64,000 nt of DNA from DATARH01 sp036268425. Its GTDB lineage: Bacteria > Pseudomonadota > Alphaproteobacteria > ATCC43930 > CGMCC-115725. Shown piece after piece: positions 1 to 7,429 of this stretch (its first letter is position 1; each line of letters opens with the position of its first letter). The DNA is taken from contig DATAUE010000108.1 of assembly GCA_036268425.1 (NCBI GenBank), forward strand, positions 72,357 through 136,356, read 5' to 3'. A program made the translations under genes and the position numbers. The notes under the pieces were generated by a model. It did not search any database and had not been told where the DNA came from. It saw only the letters and a program-made list of their open reading frames with translations.

Positions 1-1012
1 TCTGGCAAAGCTGCAGCAGGGGCTGAGCGCGGTCGGGCTGGCGGACACAACCGACATCGTTATTGCCGCCGATCACGGTTTTTCGACGATCTCCAAGGAA
101 AGCGCGACCAGCGCCTCGGCGAAGGCCACCTTTGCCGACACGCCGAAAGGCTTGCTTCCCTCCGGCTTTTTGGCGCTCGATCTTGCCGGCGCGCTGGGGA
201 TGCCGCTGCTGGACCCGGACGCAAAGAACGCTCCGGTCGCGCCGGGCGCCCACCCTGCCAAGGGCAACGGCCTGATCGGCGGCACCGTGGAAGCGCCCGA
301 CATCGTCGTCGCCGCGAATGGCGGGTCGGATTTGATCTATCTGCCGACCGGCAACGCCACGGCGAAACAGGCGCTCGCCGCCAAGGTGCTCTCTACGCTG
401 TTGGCCGAGGATTATATCAGCGGCCTGTTTGTCGACGACGCGCTCGGCCGCTTTCCCGGCACTCTGCCGCTCAGCGCGATCAACCTCAACGGCGCGGCGG
501 TGACCCCGCTTCCGGCGATCGCGGTCAATTTCCGCTCTTTCGACACGGGCTGCGATATGCCGGTACGCTGCACGGCAGAGCTTGCCGATACGCCCTTGCA
601 GCAAGGCCAAGGCATGCACGGCTCGTTCAGCCGAGCCGACACGATGAATTTCATGGCCGCCGCCGGGCCGGATTTCAAACCCGGCCTCGTCGATCCCGCG
701 CCGGTCAGCAATGCCGATATCGGCAAGACGCTGGCCCATCTTCTGGGGTTGAAACCGGTGGCGAAGGGGCATCTTGTCGGCCGCGTCATCGATGAGGCGC
801 TGCCCGGCAGCGCTGCGCTGCCCCAGGTGGCGCGTGAGACCGTGGCTTCCGACCCGTCGCCGCAAGGGCTGCGCACCGTCGTCGATCTGCAACGCATCGG
901 CGAGACGCGCTATTTCGATGCCGCCGGTTTCCCCGGCCGTACTGTCGGGCTTTCTGCGGCGCCGACTGCCAATCCCACCAACAACATGGCCAACGCACCC
1001 GCGGCCCGTTAG
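1..1012 (+). CDS. Alkaline phosphatase family protein (5' truncated)
   Basis: The reading frame is open from base 2 to the stop at 1012, so the start lies left of the window. The visible C-terminal ~336 residues include an Asp-His metal-ligand motif (AADHGF, near base 70) and a later GMHGSFSR segment with another candidate zinc-ligand His. Both are typical of the type I phosphodiesterase/nucleotide pyrophosphatase branch of the alkaline phosphatase superfamily. The protein probably hydrolyses a phosphate or phosphonate ester outside the cytoplasm; the substrate cannot be told because the nucleophile region is missing. The last ~80 residues, after ADIGKTLAHLLG, form the usual end of this fold plus an extension. 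Confidence 0.75.
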   Translation, partial: LAKLQQGLSAVGLADTTDIVIAADHGFSTISKESATSASAKATFADTPKGLLPSGFLALDLAGALGMPLLDPDAKNAPVAPGAHPAKGNGLIGGTVEAPDIVVAANGGSDLIYLPTGNATAKQALAAKVLSTLLAEDYISGLFVDDALGRFPGTLPLSAINLNGAAVTPLPAIAVNFRSFDTGCDMPVRCTAELADTPLQQGQGMHGSFSRADTMNFMAAAGPDFKPGLVDPAPVSNADIGKTLAHLLGLKPVAKGHLVGRVIDEALPGSAALPQVARETVASDPSPQGLRTVVDLQRIGETRYFDAAGFPGRTVGLSAAPTANPTNNMANAPAAR

Positions 1013-1065
1013 CATCGCGTCCGATCACCGGCCGCGGAGGGCCGGATCAATGTTCGGAGCGTGCC

Positions 1066-1353
1066 ATGCCGGCCTATTTCGTCGCCGAAGTCGAGGTCAC
1101 CAATCCCAGCGGTTATGAAGCGTACCGGCCGCTCGCCGGCGCCAGCGTCGCGCAGTATGGCGGCCGTTTTATCGCCCGCGGCGGCAAGGCAGAATTGATT
1201 GAGGGCACCCCGGAACCAAAGCGCGTGGTCATCATCGAGTTCGCCGATACGGCAGCGGCGCGTCGCTGGTACAACTCGCCGGAATACCAGGCGGCATTGC
1301 CGATCCGGCTGGCCAACTCGACCGGCCGGGTCCTGATCGTCGAAGGCGCGTGA
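1066..1353 (+). CDS. DUF1330 domain protein
   Basis: A 95-residue protein with the small ferredoxin-like alpha/beta-barrel pattern of DUF1330: the opening AYFVAEVEVTNPSGYEAY, a central RGGKAELIEG and the closing WYNSPEYQAALPIR. A GGAG sits six bases before the ATG. The biochemical role of the family is not established. It ends inside the start of the next gene (GTGATG at 1350-1355), so the two are almost certainly translated together, which suggests a helper role beside the CoA-transferase. Confidence 0.85.
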   Translation: MPAYFVAEVEVTNPSGYEAYRPLAGASVAQYGGRFIARGGKAELIEGTPEPKRVVIIEFADTAAARRWYNSPEYQAALPIRLANSTGRVLIVEGA

Positions 1354-2564
1354 TGGCGGAAGAGTCCGCTCGCGGCCCGAAAGGGCCGCTTAGTGGCGTC
1401 ACCGTCCTGGATTTGTGCAGCTATCTGGCGGGTCCGTACGGTTGCACGCTGCTGGCCGATCTCGGCGCCGACGTCATCAAGATCGAGGCGCCGAGTGGCG
1501 ACATGCTGCGGCATTTCCCTTCGACCCTGGAAGGCGACAGCCGGTTCTTTGTCGGCACCAATCGCGGCAAACGCGCCCTCGCCCTCGACCTGAAGCAGCC
1601 CGAAGGGCTGGCGGTACTGCATCGGCTGGTGGCAACCGCCGATGTGCTGGTCGAGAATTTCCGGCCGTCGGTGCCGGCGCGGCTCGGCATCGATTATCCG
1701 CGCCTCAAAAAGATCAATCCGCGCCTCGTCTATTGCGGCCTGACCGGCTATGGCGATCAGGGGCCGCTCAGCGACAAGGGTGGTTTCGATCAGGTCTTGC
1801 AGTGCCTGACCGGCATGGCGGTCTTTCAGGGCGCGGCCTCTCGCGGAGACGGACCGCAAAGCCCGCAACTGGTGCTGGGTTCGGTGCTCGACTACTTTAC
1901 TTCGGCGCTGCTCGCTTACGGCGTCGCGGCAGCCTTGTTCCACCGCGAGCGCAGCGGCACCGGCCAATATCTGAGCCTGTCGTTGTTGCGCAGCGCGCTG
2001 ACAATTCAAGCTGGCCGCTTTGTCTGGGCGGAGGGCGAAGGCCGCGATGTCGCGCGGGATTCCGGTGCCGGCGGCCTGACCGGTATCCATCCGACAAAAG
2101 AGGGGGCGCTGTATATTTCGGTCCACTCAAACCATTTCTTCGCCGCGTTGTGCGAGCTGGTCGGACGGCCGGAACTGGCCAAAGATCCGCGTTGTGAATC
2201 AATGCGCAGCCGGGCTGCTCACGCCGCAGAAATACTGCCGGAATTACGCGCCGCCCTGGCCACTCGAACCGCCCTTGAATGGGAGGAGATTTTCGGCGAG
2301 CGGGTGCCCTGTGCCGCGGTGCGCCAGATCGAAGAGATGTTCGATCACCCGCAAGTGCTTGGTAACGATCTTGTAGCAACGTTCGACCATCCCGTGGTGG
2401 GCCGATATCGGGGCTTGTCGAAACCCGTCCACCTCGCGGAAACACCGGGTCCGACACCCACCGCCGCACCAGGATTTGGACAGCACAGTAGTGAAATACT
2501 TAGTCAATACGGTTATTCGACGCAGGATATCGCCGTATTGCGAGAACGCGGGATCGTGCTTTGA
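1353..2564 (+). CDS. CaiB/BaiF family (class III) CoA-transferase
   Basis: A protein of about 403 residues with the full class III CoA-transferase pattern: N-terminal VLDLCSYLAGPYGCTLLADLGADVIKIE, the NRGKR segment, a central GYGDQGPL, and the expected catalytic Asp near residue 180 (GSVLDYF). These enzymes move CoA between acyl-CoA thioesters and carboxylates. GTG at 1350 and ATG at 1353 are both possible starts; ATG is preferred because AAGG lies about seven bases upstream. It is coupled to the DUF1330 gene. The acid substrate cannot be deduced. Confidence 0.88.
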   Translation: MAEESARGPKGPLSGVTVLDLCSYLAGPYGCTLLADLGADVIKIEAPSGDMLRHFPSTLEGDSRFFVGTNRGKRALALDLKQPEGLAVLHRLVATADVLVENFRPSVPARLGIDYPRLKKINPRLVYCGLTGYGDQGPLSDKGGFDQVLQCLTGMAVFQGAASRGDGPQSPQLVLGSVLDYFTSALLAYGVAAALFHRERSGTGQYLSLSLLRSALTIQAGRFVWAEGEGRDVARDSGAGGLTGIHPTKEGALYISVHSNHFFAALCELVGRPELAKDPRCESMRSRAAHAAEILPELRAALATRTALEWEEIFGERVPCAAVRQIEEMFDHPQVLGNDLVATFDHPVVGRYRGLSKPVHLAETPGPTPTAAPGFGQHSSEILSQYGYSTQDIAVLRERGIVL

Positions 2565-2690
2565 ATCGAGCGAGATAGCGCATATTTTCCGCGAAAATGA
2601 TGGTGCCCGAACTCACCGTTGACGCCGACACCGATGGACCTCGACAAAAATTCGCCGAGAATCGCGCGCCAGATACACGGTTTGTCGTAG

Positions 2691-2696
2691 TATAAT
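2691..2696 (+). promoter_or_regulatory. Candidate -10 box (TATAAT) for the OmpA-like lipoprotein gene
   Basis: A perfect TATAAT lies 48 bases before the ATG at 2744 in an otherwise GC-rich gap. No convincing -35 box was seen at 16-18 bases, so this is only a candidate sigma-70 promoter. Confidence 0.3.
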
Positions 2697-2743
2697 CCGG
2701 CGATTTCTTATAGGCTGCGCTCCTCAACTACGGGAGGAGCCCG

Positions 2744-3181
2744 ATGAAACGTGTTGTCGCCCTATGTTCGCTGCTGGCCCTCGCGGCGTGCGTGCCCCCG
2801 CCGCCCGAACCGCCGCCGCCGCCTCCGGGACCGGTTGTCGGGATGCCCGGCGGCGCGCGCGTCTTCACAGTGTATTTCGGCTGGAACCGCTCGTGGGTTG
2901 GCCCCGCCGGCATGGCCGTGCTGCAGCAGGCCGCTGCGGTTTACCGCGCCGGTGGCGTCGTGACCGTGCAGGTGACCGGCTATACCGACACATCGGGTTC
3001 ACCGCGGTACAACCAGCGCCTGTCGGTTCGTCGTGCCAAGCACGTCGCCTACATCCTGGCGCATATGGGCGTGCCCTGGAACGTCATGGCGGTGTCAGGA
3101 CGTGGCGAAACCGAACTGGCCGTACCGACGCCTGACGGCGTGCGCGATCCGCGCAATCGCCGCGTCACCGTTGTCGAATAG
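2744..3181 (+). CDS. OmpA-family lipoprotein
   Basis: A 145-residue protein with a short lipoprotein signal ending in the lipobox LAAC (residues 13-16), then a proline-rich linker of about 14 residues, then a C-terminal OmpA-like peptidoglycan-binding domain. The domain keeps the hallmarks VTGYTDTSGS, YNQRLSVRRAKHV and NRRVTV. It is expected to be anchored in the outer membrane and to hold the cell wall non-covalently, as Pal-type proteins do. The ATG follows GGAGG. It is a single-gene unit closed by terminators and is smaller than typical Pal. Confidence 0.85.
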   Translation: MKRVVALCSLLALAACVPPPPEPPPPPPGPVVGMPGGARVFTVYFGWNRSWVGPAGMAVLQQAAAVYRAGGVVTVQVTGYTDTSGSPRYNQRLSVRRAKHVAYILAHMGVPWNVMAVSGRGETELAVPTPDGVRDPRNRRVTVVE

Positions 3182-3220
3182 CCCGCGCCGCATAGGCGTC
3201 GAATAACCGATCGCAAAACC

Positions 3221-3257
3221 GCCGCGCAGGGTAACTTGCGCGGCGTCTTCTTTGTTT
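3221..3257 (+). terminator. Intrinsic terminator after the OmpA-like gene
   Basis: An 8-bp stem, GCCGCGCA (3221-3228) with TGCGCGGC (3237-3244), is followed by the T-rich tract GTCTTCTTTGTTT. It lies 40 bases after the stop at 3181. Confidence 0.7.
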
Positions 3258-3272
3258 GTACCAGGCGGATAA

Positions 3273-3303
3273 AATAAGGGCGCTCGCTTGGAGCGCCCTT
3301 ATT
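3273..3303. terminator. Perfect 13-bp hairpin between convergent genes
   Basis: AATAAGGGCGCTC (3273-3285) pairs perfectly with GAGCGCCCTTATT (3291-3303) around a 5-base loop. Read leftward it is followed by TTTT, so it can terminate the cupin gene ending at 3320. It also backs up the rightward terminator just before it. Confidence 0.75.
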
Positions 3304-3319
3304 GTTACAGTCCCATCAT

Positions 3320-3820
3320 TTAGATTTTTTCGTAAGGAAACCGCCGAATCTTCTGGACGTTGCGGCCTTCGATCCGAATGAGACGTGTCGCGCCGTCGCG
3401 GCGCGGCGAATGCAGATCGCCTTCGTTGTAAACATAGGCACTGCCCGGTGTGAGTTTGTACTCACGAACATGGCGTACCCGGCCCGGCTCTTCCTCGCTC
3501 GCCGGCGAGACCAGTGCCCAATCGGTCATAATGGTTTCACCCAGGGCCTGGCCGTAAATCGCCCAGGTCGGCCCGTGATCGTGCGGCGGACTTTCCTTGG
3601 CGCCCTCGTGGACATGGCCGAGGATGCAGAAGCCAAGTTCCGGGTCTTCGAACAGGATTTTGCGTTCGGGTCCGTCGGCCGGCAGATGCTTGGCGACAAA
3701 TTCCGGATCGGTGCAGGCCTTCTGCACCAGCGCACAAACCTGCTTGCGTCCCTCAGGGCCGGGATTTGCCGCGAGAATGCCGTGACAGTCGCTGGAAAAT
3801 TGCTCGATTGTATATGACAT
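3320..3820 (-). CDS. Cupin-fold protein, cysteine-dioxygenase-like
   Basis: About 166 residues from the ATG at 3820, chosen because AGAGG lies seven bases upstream; the frame stays open further up to 3931 without a better signal. The sequence shows a cupin metal site (PPHDHGPTW, with two His near the middle) and a second cupin motif (GDLHSPRR). This recalls the thiol dioxygenase/RmlC-like cupins that bind Fe(II). The reaction is unknown; a small-molecule dioxygenase is a reasonable guess. It stands alone and converges on the OmpA-like gene. Confidence 0.7.
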   Translation of the reverse strand: MSYTIEQFSSDCHGILAANPGPEGRKQVCALVQKACTDPEFVAKHLPADGPERKILFEDPELGFCILGHVHEGAKESPPHDHGPTWAIYGQALGETIMTDWALVSPASEEEPGRVRHVREYKLTPGSAYVYNEGDLHSPRRDGATRLIRIEGRNVQKIRRFPYEKI

Positions 3821-4045
3821 CAGCTGACCTCTTGTGTCGTTCCGGCCGCCAAGCCGAGTACTATACAGGATATCGCCGTATGCCGATGGCAGGCAAGACC
3901 GCCCCGCGCACCCATCGGCAACACAACTCACGGTGGCAAGGCTGACGCATGCGCGTGCCGCTCATGTCGCCTTGCCTTTGCTTCTTCGGCTAGGCTTCGC
4001 CACTTCCATTAGACTTTGCCGAAGAAACAGCCAGAATCGAGCGTT

Positions 4046-5176
4046 ATGGAGCCTGAACCGTCACCACCCGCCGCCTCTTCCACGACGCAGCGCATCGCCC
4101 GCATAGCGCTCGGCACCGCGGTTGTGGCGGTTGCCCTGTGGATCCTTGCGGATTTTCTGCCCGCGCTTGCTTGGGCCGGGGTGCTCGCGATCGCCCTCTG
4201 GCCGCTCTACCGGCGTCTGGAGACGCTGTTATCGGAGCGCCGCGGTGAACGGATTCTGGCGCCGTTGCTGGCGACGCTGATCGTCGGGATCGTTTTTATC
4301 GCACCGATCGTCCTGCTTGGTATTGCCCTCGCCCGCGAAAGCCACGTTGTCGTCGAATTCATCATCAAGGCGCGCCATACGGGCATTCCAGTCCCGGGCA
4401 TCGTTGCGCAACTACCGTTTATCGGGCCGAGCATCGCCGGTTGGTGGCAGGCCAATCTGAGCGATCCGGCGATGGCGGAAGAGCTGATCGGACGCGTCGA
4501 TCTGCGCACCCTGACCCAATCGGTGCGGGAGTATGGCGGCGAGGTCGTCCACCGTCTGGCATTATTCGTATTCACCTTGCTGACGCTGTTTTTTCTGTTC
4601 CGCGACGGCGATGCGCTGGCCGAGCAGATGCGCGACATCAGCGACCGCCTGATCGGCCGCCGCGGCGAGCGCATCGGCCGCCAGATGATCGCCGCAGTGC
4701 ACGGCACGGTAAACGGCCTCGTCCTGGTCGGCCTCGCCGAAGGCGTGCTGCTGGGTGGCGCCTACGCGGCGGTCGGCATGGCCTATCCGGTATCGACGGG
4801 AGCGCTGACCGGCGTCGCGGCGGTAATCCCGTTTGCCGCGCCGGTGGTTTACATTCTGGCCAGCGCCTATCTATTCGCCATCGGCAACACGGTTGGCGCG
4901 ATAATCGTTTTTGTCTTCGGCAGCGTCGTGGTTTTTGCAGCGGATCATTTTGTCCGGCCGTTTCTGATCGGCGGCTCGACGCGGCTGCCGTTTCTGCTGG
5001 TGCTGCTCGGCATTCTCGGCGGGTTGCAGACGATGGGGTTTCTCGGCTTGTTTCTCGGACCAGCGATCATGGCGGCATTTATCGCGCTGTGGCGCGAATG
5101 GACCGAGCCGGTCGCCGATGTCGATGCGGTCGGGACGACTCCGGCGCAGCGCCCCGCAGTCCCGCGCCCAGCCTAA
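4046..5176 (+). CDS. AI-2E family transporter
   Basis: About 376 residues, rich in transmembrane segments: two N-terminal helices (LGTAVVAVALWILADFL and onward), a central soluble stretch with ISDRLIGRRGERIGRQM, and a C-terminal membrane block (near PFAAPVVYILAS, then LPFLLVLLGILGGLQTMG). This is the layout of the AI-2E/PerM/YdiK family of inner-membrane permeases. Family names suggest export of small molecules, but the substrate is usually unproven. A TTG start at 4016 is possible; the ATG at 4046 is preferred. The last 25 residues are a polar tail. Confidence 0.85.
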   Translation: MEPEPSPPAASSTTQRIARIALGTAVVAVALWILADFLPALAWAGVLAIALWPLYRRLETLLSERRGERILAPLLATLIVGIVFIAPIVLLGIALARESHVVVEFIIKARHTGIPVPGIVAQLPFIGPSIAGWWQANLSDPAMAEELIGRVDLRTLTQSVREYGGEVVHRLALFVFTLLTLFFLFRDGDALAEQMRDISDRLIGRRGERIGRQMIAAVHGTVNGLVLVGLAEGVLLGGAYAAVGMAYPVSTGALTGVAAVIPFAAPVVYILASAYLFAIGNTVGAIIVFVFGSVVVFAADHFVRPFLIGGSTRLPFLLVLLGILGGLQTMGFLGLFLGPAIMAAFIALWREWTEPVADVDAVGTTPAQRPAVPRPA

Positions 5177-5283
5177 ACCGAGGGCAGGTAGCTGTTGACA
5201 CACCGCGGACTCCGGATTTTGTTTGACGCCGCACGTCGTCGCGCGACGACGCCCAATGTCGCCGGAAACCTTGTGGAGGACGC

Positions 5284-5709
5284 ATGAAATATGTTTGCGA
5301 CGCCCCCGGCGACAAGACCTGGTTCCGCCTCGAAACCGAGGCCGAAGCCGTGGCTGAATCCGAGATCATGCACCATGCGGTCGAAAAATATTTCCGCAAG
5401 GAGCAAGAAAAGGCGGCTCAGAGCTTTCAGCCGGTGTCACGCGTGTATTTCGAGCAGGAAATCGGGCTGAAGGCGCATATCCAACGCGAAATGCCGCTGT
5501 TCCTGACCCTGCGCGACGGCGACGGCAACCCGCTCGCAACGGCGATGCTGCCGCCGAGCGGCCATGACGACCGCAGCTTTCGCCCGATCATCGTCGGCCC
5601 CAGCAATGCCGACCCTTATCCCGACCAGGGCGACGCAATCCGCTCACTCGCCCAGCATTATGCGATGACGCTCGAACGGGCCCGCTGTTACCCGTATCGC
5701 CGCGACTGA
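5284..5709 (+). CDS. Conserved-type hypothetical protein
   Basis: A 141-residue soluble protein with a strong GGAGG seven bases before the ATG and good coding character. It has no signal peptide or membrane segment. Two halves are visible: an acidic/charged helical start (ETEAEAVAESEIMHHAVEKY) and a beta-rich centre ending in a DPYPDQGDAIRSLAQHYAMT helix. I do not recognise a family. It lies downstream of the transporter gene by 107 bases. Confidence 0.7.
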   Translation: MKYVCDAPGDKTWFRLETEAEAVAESEIMHHAVEKYFRKEQEKAAQSFQPVSRVYFEQEIGLKAHIQREMPLFLTLRDGDGNPLATAMLPPSGHDDRSFRPIIVGPSNADPYPDQGDAIRSLAQHYAMTLERARCYPYRRD

Positions 5710-5721
5710 CCCGCCGCGCCG

Positions 5722-6402
5722 CTATTTTGCGTCGGGCGGCATTGGTTCGGGGCGGCGCCCGATCCACAGAGTTGCCGCGTCCGCAGCCATCGCCGGATCG
5801 GAAACCATAGGGGCGGTGATATTGGCGCTTGCCAATGCTGTCTTGAGCAAGACCGCCTTGGCCGGTGGCCCGTCGCGGTCGCGCACGACGATGGCGACCC
5901 CGAAAACCTGATCGAGCGACCGTGGCGCTGCGCGACGAATCTGCTGGCCTTCGATCTGCCAGCCGACTTGCGATAGCGCCGACGCAATGCCCTTGGCGTA
6001 CCCGACGCTGTCCTCGACAGAGAGATGCGCGATGATCGTCACCTGCCCCGGCGGCTTGCCGACCAGGCTCTGGATGATCTGCTGACGCTGCCGGTCGTCG
6101 ACGCTGCGCACCACGCCTTCCTCCGGCACCCCGCTGACCTCGCCGAGCTTCGTCAGGACCGCCTGCGGATCGAGCCGGTTCTGCACGACGCGGTTGACGA
6201 TGTCGGCAAGCTGGTTACCCAGCGCCTCGGTCAATCCGGTGCAGGCGATCGTCACATCGCCCTTGTTCTGCGCGCCGATATTGACCGACGCCACGCTGCA
6301 TCCGGGCGGCGACGGCTCGTCGGCTCGCGCCGCAACCGCCGGCATCACGAGCGCCGACAGCAGCAAAAGACTGGAGGAAACCGCTGACCATCCTGTCCGC
6401 AT
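5722..6402 (-). CDS. Exported protein of unknown function
   Basis: About 226 residues from the ATG at 6402, which gives a clean Sec signal peptide (MRTGWSAVSSSLLLLSALV) ending at an ARA cleavage site before DEPSPPG. The frame is open further up to 6507, but only the internal start places the signal at the terminus. The mature part mixes helical and beta stretches and has one Cys pair candidate (GCSVAS, IACTG). No family was recognised. It probably acts in the periplasm and is divergent from the PEP-mutase-family gene. Confidence 0.68.
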   Translation of the reverse strand: MRTGWSAVSSSLLLLSALVMPAVAARADEPSPPGCSVASVNIGAQNKGDVTIACTGLTEALGNQLADIVNRVVQNRLDPQAVLTKLGEVSGVPEEGVVRSVDDRQRQQIIQSLVGKPPGQVTIIAHLSVEDSVGYAKGIASALSQVGWQIEGQQIRRAAPRSLDQVFGVAIVVRDRDGPPAKAVLLKTALASANITAPMVSDPAMAADAATLWIGRRPEPMPPDAK

Positions 6403-6511
6403 GACGCCAAATCCCACCAACATCACACTATTCAAACGACAATCGCGGCATTCTCGCGCCGACTGGGTTAAATATCCGTCGACGGACAGCAAGGCCGAAG
6501 GAGACATCGCT

Positions 6512-7384
6512 ATGACGGCACGCCAGACTTTGCGTCATCTGATCGGACGCAGCGGATACACGATGGTCCCCGGCGCGTACGACACCCTGACCGCGCGCCT
6601 TGTCGAACAGGCCGGCTTCGCAGCAGTCTACCTGACCGGCGGCGGCTATTCGCGGGCTAGCGGCTATCCCGATCTGGGGCTGCTGACGCTCAACGAAAAC
6701 GCGCGGTTTATCGGTCTGACCGTCGAGGCTGTCGGCATCCCGGTCATCGCCGATGCCGATACCGGCTATGGCAACGCGATCAACGTGATCCGCACCGTGC
6801 GCGAATACGAAAAATCGGGCGTCGCCGGCTTTCACATCGAAGACCAGGTTGCCCCGAAGAAATGCGGCCATTACGAAGGCAAGGAGGTCATCACCCGAGC
6901 CGAAATGGTCGGTAAGATCAAAGCGGCCGTCGATACGCGGCAGGATGCCGACATGGTCATCATCGCGCGCTCCGACGCCCGCGCGATCGAGGGCCTCAAC
7001 GCCGCGATCGACCGGGTCAACGCCTATCTCGAAGCCGGCGCCGATGTCGGATTTGTCGAGGCGCCGCAAACCGTCGACGAGTTGCGCATCGTCGGTCGCA
7101 GCCTCAATGGGCCGGGTCTCGTCAACGTCTTCGAGGGTGGCAAAACCCCGATGCTCGCGGCCGGCGAACTCGAAGCGATGGGCTTCCGCCTCGGCATCTA
7201 CCCCTCGCAAACCCACCGCGCCGCGATCCGCGCCGCACAGCGCGTGCTGCGCGCGATGAAGGAAGACGGCGACACGCACCGCGTCGAGGCGGATCTCGCC
7301 ACTTTCCAGGAACGCGAAGAAGCGGTCGGCACGGACCGTTGGCGTGCCCTGGAGGCGAAATACATGTCAATCGAGGGAGAATAG
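6512..7384 (+). CDS. Isocitrate lyase/PEP mutase family protein
   Basis: A 290-residue TIM-barrel enzyme with the Mg2+-binding motif ADADTGYGN (about residues 80-88), an EDQ motif and the active-site loop KKCGH (about 116-120), whose Cys is the general acid in lyases of this superfamily. That loop favours a C-C lyase such as oxaloacetate hydrolase, methylisocitrate-lyase-like or carboxyvinyl-phosphonate-like activity over a true PEP mutase. GGAGA precedes the ATG by eight bases. The gene stands alone, so the pathway is not indicated. Confidence 0.87.
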   Translation: MTARQTLRHLIGRSGYTMVPGAYDTLTARLVEQAGFAAVYLTGGGYSRASGYPDLGLLTLNENARFIGLTVEAVGIPVIADADTGYGNAINVIRTVREYEKSGVAGFHIEDQVAPKKCGHYEGKEVITRAEMVGKIKAAVDTRQDADMVIIARSDARAIEGLNAAIDRVNAYLEAGADVGFVEAPQTVDELRIVGRSLNGPGLVNVFEGGKTPMLAAGELEAMGFRLGIYPSQTHRAAIRAAQRVLRAMKEDGDTHRVEADLATFQEREEAVGTDRWRALEAKYMSIEGE

Positions 7385-7429
7385 CTGCAGTACAAGCTGG
7401 CTAAATTAGGTTGCCCGGCGCTCCCGACT

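Noticed and set aside
1113..2126. A 337-codon minus-strand frame over the first CoA-transferase
   Set aside because: Antisense shadow of a conserved enzyme; no SD or domain.
2682..2692. A second FadR-type site (TTGTCGTAGTA) before the OmpA-like gene
   Set aside because: It lacks the required AC in the right half (reads AG) and has no flanking dyad.
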